A program made the translations under genes and the position numbers. DNA of 35,999 bases from Flavobacteriaceae bacterium bin25 (GTDB lineage Bacteria > Bacteroidota > Bacteroidia > Flavobacteriales > Flavobacteriaceae), in the NCBI GenBank assembly GCA_002238525.1, contig MPMN01000030.1, positions 1-35,999 on the forward strand, in the 5' to 3' direction. Shown here piece after piece: positions 33,838 to 35,999 of this stretch. Position 1 is the stretch's first letter; every line of letters starts with the position of its first letter. The notes under the pieces were generated by a model. That model had not been told where the DNA came from, did no database searches, and saw only the letters and a list, made by a program, of their open reading frames with translations.

Positions 33838-35166
33838 ATGAGAAAAATAAATCAAATCAAATATTTATTGTTGGCAGCAGTTTTTGCCATACTTTTTGCA
33901 TCATGTGAGACCGAATTTTCCAATCCCAATTCTGTTTCTGCAGATAGAGTATTCGAGACTAGGGATGGTATGCTCGCAGCAGCAGGTGGGTTACAACAAA
34001 TCTTTTCCACCACTGGTGTTCGTTGGATAGTTGAAACTCCTGCAGTCACCACACGAGAAGTCGCATCAACAACGACCTTTCAAAACATGATTGAACTAGA
34101 AGAGGGTGGCACTAGTTTACCAAATGCGAATGCTAATGTTGGCGGGCTTTGGTTTACGATGATTCGGGTAATTAAATTAGCGGAGCAAATTGAAGCCAAC
34201 GTTGAGAATGTTCAACTTGAAGCAGGTACTACAAGTGGGCTTTTGGCTTACGCCAAGTTTTTTAAAGCATTGGCAATTGGAACGCTGTCTCAAAATTTTG
34301 AACAAGTAGTCATTGAAACTTCTAGTGAAGCTACTTTTGTCCCACGACTTGAGGGTTATGCTAAGGCAATTGAATTGCTATCAGAAGCTAACACTGCACT
34401 CTCCACCCCTATTTCTAAGGAGTTTATTGATGAAATCACTTTAGGGCACTATGATCTAAAGAATTCTATCGGTGCTTTTTCGGCTCGTTACCATCTCTTT
34501 GCTGGTAATTTTTCTGAAGCTATAGCTGCAGCTAATACGGTTGATTTATCAGTAAAATCAGAATTTGCATATGATGCAAATGCAACAAATCCAATTTGGG
34601 CAAGGGCTAATAGTTCAGCACCAAATTTCAAGCCTCGCTCCCATTTTGGACTTCCTGAGAGCTTGGCTTTATCTGCTGATGATGGTCGGTTGAGCTTTTA
34701 TTTAGGACCAGCAGTAGATGGTGTCAGTCCAACTCATTCAGGTTATACGATTACCGGATTGACAGGTTTTTTTGTTGCTAGCAGTGGTCCAATACCCGTT
34801 TATCTCCCTGATGAGATGCATTTGATAAAGGCTGAAGCATATGCAAGAAGTGGAGATTTGGCTAGTGCCAAGAGTTCGCTTAATGAAGTATTGACTGATA
34901 CAGATGACATCTTTGGTGTTAATGCAGGGTTACCGGAGTACAGTGGTCCTGATAATCCAGCTGCCATTCTTGATGAAATCTTCAAAAACAGGAGAGCTGA
35001 GCTATACTTAACTGGTGTGAGTCTTGAAGACAGTAGGCGCTTTAACAGACCGGAGCCTAGTGGTAGTGGAAGTGTCTTTACTGAAGAAAGAAATCGAAAT
35101 TTCTATCCTTATCCTGATGCCGAGAGGGAAAATAATCCAAATACTCCTGCTGATCCAGCAAAGTAG
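33838..35166 (+). CDS. SusD/RagB family nutrient-binding lipoprotein
   Basis: The protein has 442 aa. The lipoprotein signal LLLAAVFAILFASCE places the lipidated Cys at residue 23. The TPR-like helical core includes GLLAYAKFFKALAIGTL near 130 and LPDEMHLIKAEAYARSGDLA near 325. The family's C-terminal blocks are EIFKNRRAELYLTGVSLEDS and FYPYPDAERENNPNTP, the usual SusD ending. At 442 aa it is shorter than the prototype SusD. It forms the hinged lid over the SusC barrel at the cell surface and binds the incoming substrate. The gene is followed by a strong terminator, so it ends the operon. Confidence 0.93.
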   Translation: MRKINQIKYLLLAAVFAILFASCETEFSNPNSVSADRVFETRDGMLAAAGGLQQIFSTTGVRWIVETPAVTTREVASTTTFQNMIELEEGGTSLPNANANVGGLWFTMIRVIKLAEQIEANVENVQLEAGTTSGLLAYAKFFKALAIGTLSQNFEQVVIETSSEATFVPRLEGYAKAIELLSEANTALSTPISKEFIDEITLGHYDLKNSIGAFSARYHLFAGNFSEAIAAANTVDLSVKSEFAYDANATNPIWARANSSAPNFKPRSHFGLPESLALSADDGRLSFYLGPAVDGVSPTHSGYTITGLTGFFVASSGPIPVYLPDEMHLIKAEAYARSGDLASAKSSLNEVLTDTDDIFGVNAGLPEYSGPDNPAAILDEIFKNRRAELYLTGVSLEDSRRFNRPEPSGSGSVFTEERNRNFYPYPDAERENNPNTPADPAK

Positions 35167-35206
35167 GCAGAACCAGTTTTTGTATCTTCATTTTTAGCAT
35201 TCCAAG

Positions 35207-35232
35207 AGGCTCGGTTTTACCGAGCCTTTTTT
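35207..35232 (+). terminator. Rho-independent terminator after susD
   Basis: AGGCTCGGT at 35207-35215 and ACCGAGCCT at 35219-35227 form a perfect 9-bp stem with a TTT loop, followed by six Ts. It lies 41 bases after the susD stop. Confidence 0.93.
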
Positions 35233-35380
35233 ATTTCCCCGCTGGTAGAATTTTATACCCGACTTTCTCTCCTATATATGGCTTTATAACCCTGATGAAA
35301 AATCTGAGAACTTTGACCTTATATGAGATAAGTCCGTCTGGAAATCAATAGATAAGTATGATTGAAATATGCATTAACAT

Positions 35381-35456
35381 AGGGCATTAGACCTTATTGG
35401 TATTGATCAAAAAAGATGTCCCCAGTAAAGTAACAGTTGGAAATGACACTTTTTTG
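35381..35456 (+). repeat. Dispersed repeat, copy 2 (inverted copy at 4981-5057)
   Basis: This matches the minus strand of 4981-5057 at roughly 88% by hand alignment, with CCAGTAAAGTAACAGTT identical. It adjoins the IS256-like remnant, so it may be a flank or end of an old insertion. Confidence 0.6.
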
Positions 35457-35469
35457 ATTTTTAGTTAAG

Positions 35470-35627
35470 GTTTTGGTACACTGTCCCGCCACTCCATGCA
35501 TCTTCAAATCAATGAGTATCTCTTGCCAACAAGAAGATGATTCATTGTTAATTGTGCATATAACCAAAATACTCTGTTTCCTTTCGTAATCAAGGTCTGA
35601 AACCCAATTAATACCTATTCTCAACAA
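35470..35627 (-). pseudogene. Possible IS256 (mutator) family transposase fragment
   Basis: The minus frame reads RIGINWVSDLDYERKQSIL followed by INNESSSCWQEILIDLKMHG and V. It resembles the IS256 core segment '(L)G(I/V)N.DG.KE.LG....ESS.FW..(V/I)L.DLK.RGV' just before the second catalytic Asp. After this the similarity stops, as the sequence passes into the dispersed repeat. Only about 50 residues are recognisable, so the call is tentative. Confidence 0.45.
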
Positions 35628-35743
35628 AAAATAGGATAATCCCTAATCATACTTAAACCATACATCAATCTTAATGAAATTGAAATCAACTACAACAAAA
35701 ACCAAAAAAAATCATCGGACTCGTATTAATTAAAAAAATTGTT

Positions 35744-35751
35744 TACCTTTG
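35744..35751 (+). promoter_or_regulatory. Candidate -7 box of the small ORF at 35791
   Basis: TACCTTTG matches TAnnTTTG exactly and is embedded in an AT-rich stretch. A TTG at the ideal -33 distance is not present. Transcription would start about 35757, giving a leader of about 34 bases. Confidence 0.5.
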
Positions 35752-35790
35752 TCCGCCAAATGATTTGATTTTAAATTAAACAATAGATAA

Positions 35791-35934
35791 AATGAGAGTA
35801 ATAAGAGGTATTCAACTTGCAAATTCTGAAATTGATATGAAGCACATACCGTTAGAAGAAACTAATACAAGAAATCAGGTAAATCCTACTGAGAAATTAA
35901 CATATGAACTATTGAAAATTAAAGATATGACATA
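35791..35934 (+). CDS. Small ORF of 47 codons, unknown function
   Basis: ATG at 35791 follows an A-rich leader (AATAGATAAA) typical of Bacteroidota starts and a perfect -7 box. The peptide begins MRVIRGIQLANSEIDMKHIP, then LEETNTRNQVNPTEKLTYEL, and ends LKIKDMT. It is hydrophilic, has no signal peptide, Cys or membrane segment, and belongs to no family I recognise. The stop lies directly before the leftward terminator. It may be a small regulatory protein, a leader-like peptide or the start of a decayed gene. Confidence 0.4.
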
Positions 35935-35970
35935 AAAAAAGAAGGTGACCAAGACTTAGCCCGGCCACCT
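35934..35970 (-). terminator. Rho-independent terminator for a leftward gene beyond the right edge
   Basis: On the minus strand AGGTGGCC (35970-35963), a 12-base loop and GGTCACCT (35950-35943) form an 8-bp stem with one G-U pair, followed by TCTTTTTTT. On the plus strand the same pair is an A-C mismatch and there is no T tract, so it acts leftward. It implies a minus-strand gene ending just to the right of the window. Confidence 0.7.
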
Positions 35971-35999
35971 GAATTAATGGATAAATTAAGGAGGCACAG

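Noticed and set aside
1-35999. CRISPR arrays, rRNA, phage genes, toxin-antitoxin pairs
   Set aside because: No spaced direct repeats of CRISPR type, no rRNA-like sequence and no recognisable phage or toxin-antitoxin proteins were seen; the only tandem repeat is inside batC.

Overview
The window looks like a chromosomal segment of a Bacteroidota bacterium, probably of the Cytophagales/Cyclobacteriaceae type (the order is inference). The signs are a SusC/SusD pair, a Bacteroidota-type Bat aerotolerance operon, an AT-rich composition, start codons in A-rich leaders without strong Shine-Dalgarno sites, and several copies of the Bacteroidota -7 promoter box TAnnTTTG. TTG is the only usable early start for two well conserved genes and GTG for a third.

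Positions 1-6000 are an accessory region full of broken insertion sequences. It begins with the N-terminal part of a TnpB (IS200/IS605) gene that runs off the left edge. Remnants of IS1595, IS630, IS1634 and ISL3 transposases follow, plus a MITE-like palindrome. Embedded among them are an intact two-gene cassette for trans-3-hydroxy-L-proline breakdown (Pyr2C reductase and T3LHyp dehydratase), a CAU-anticodon tRNA with a textbook promoter, a frameshifted zinc-ribbon gene and a DUF2752 membrane protein.

Positions 6250-14715 hold core-type genes: an outer-membrane beta-barrel protein, a fused trehalose-6-phosphate synthase/phosphatase divergent from a GH15 glycosidase (a trehalose module), pheS, a small conserved hypothetical gene and cvpA.

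Positions 14705-23791 are one tight leftward operon: moxR, a DUF58 protein, a DUF4381-like membrane protein, batA, batB, batC, batD and batE. Gaps between its genes are mostly 2-5 bases. It encodes a MoxR AAA+ ATPase working with membrane-anchored VWA and TPR proteins of the inner membrane and periplasm. batC carries a four-unit 27-bp tandem repeat.

Positions 24163-26115 hold a YdfG-like SDR oxidoreductase and an SRPBCC-GyrI-like fusion. Positions 26882-35232 form a candidate glycan-uptake locus: a DUF4623 lipoprotein, a lipoprotein with a GHL10 glycosidase domain, SusC, SusD and a strong terminator. The last 770 bases hold an IS256-like remnant, a dispersed repeat shared in inverted orientation with the IS region at about 5 kb, a promoter plus 47-codon small ORF, and a terminator serving a leftward gene beyond the right edge.

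No CRISPR array, rRNA or prophage was seen. The least understood pieces are the DUF4623/GHL10/SusCD locus and the 47-codon ORF at the right end.
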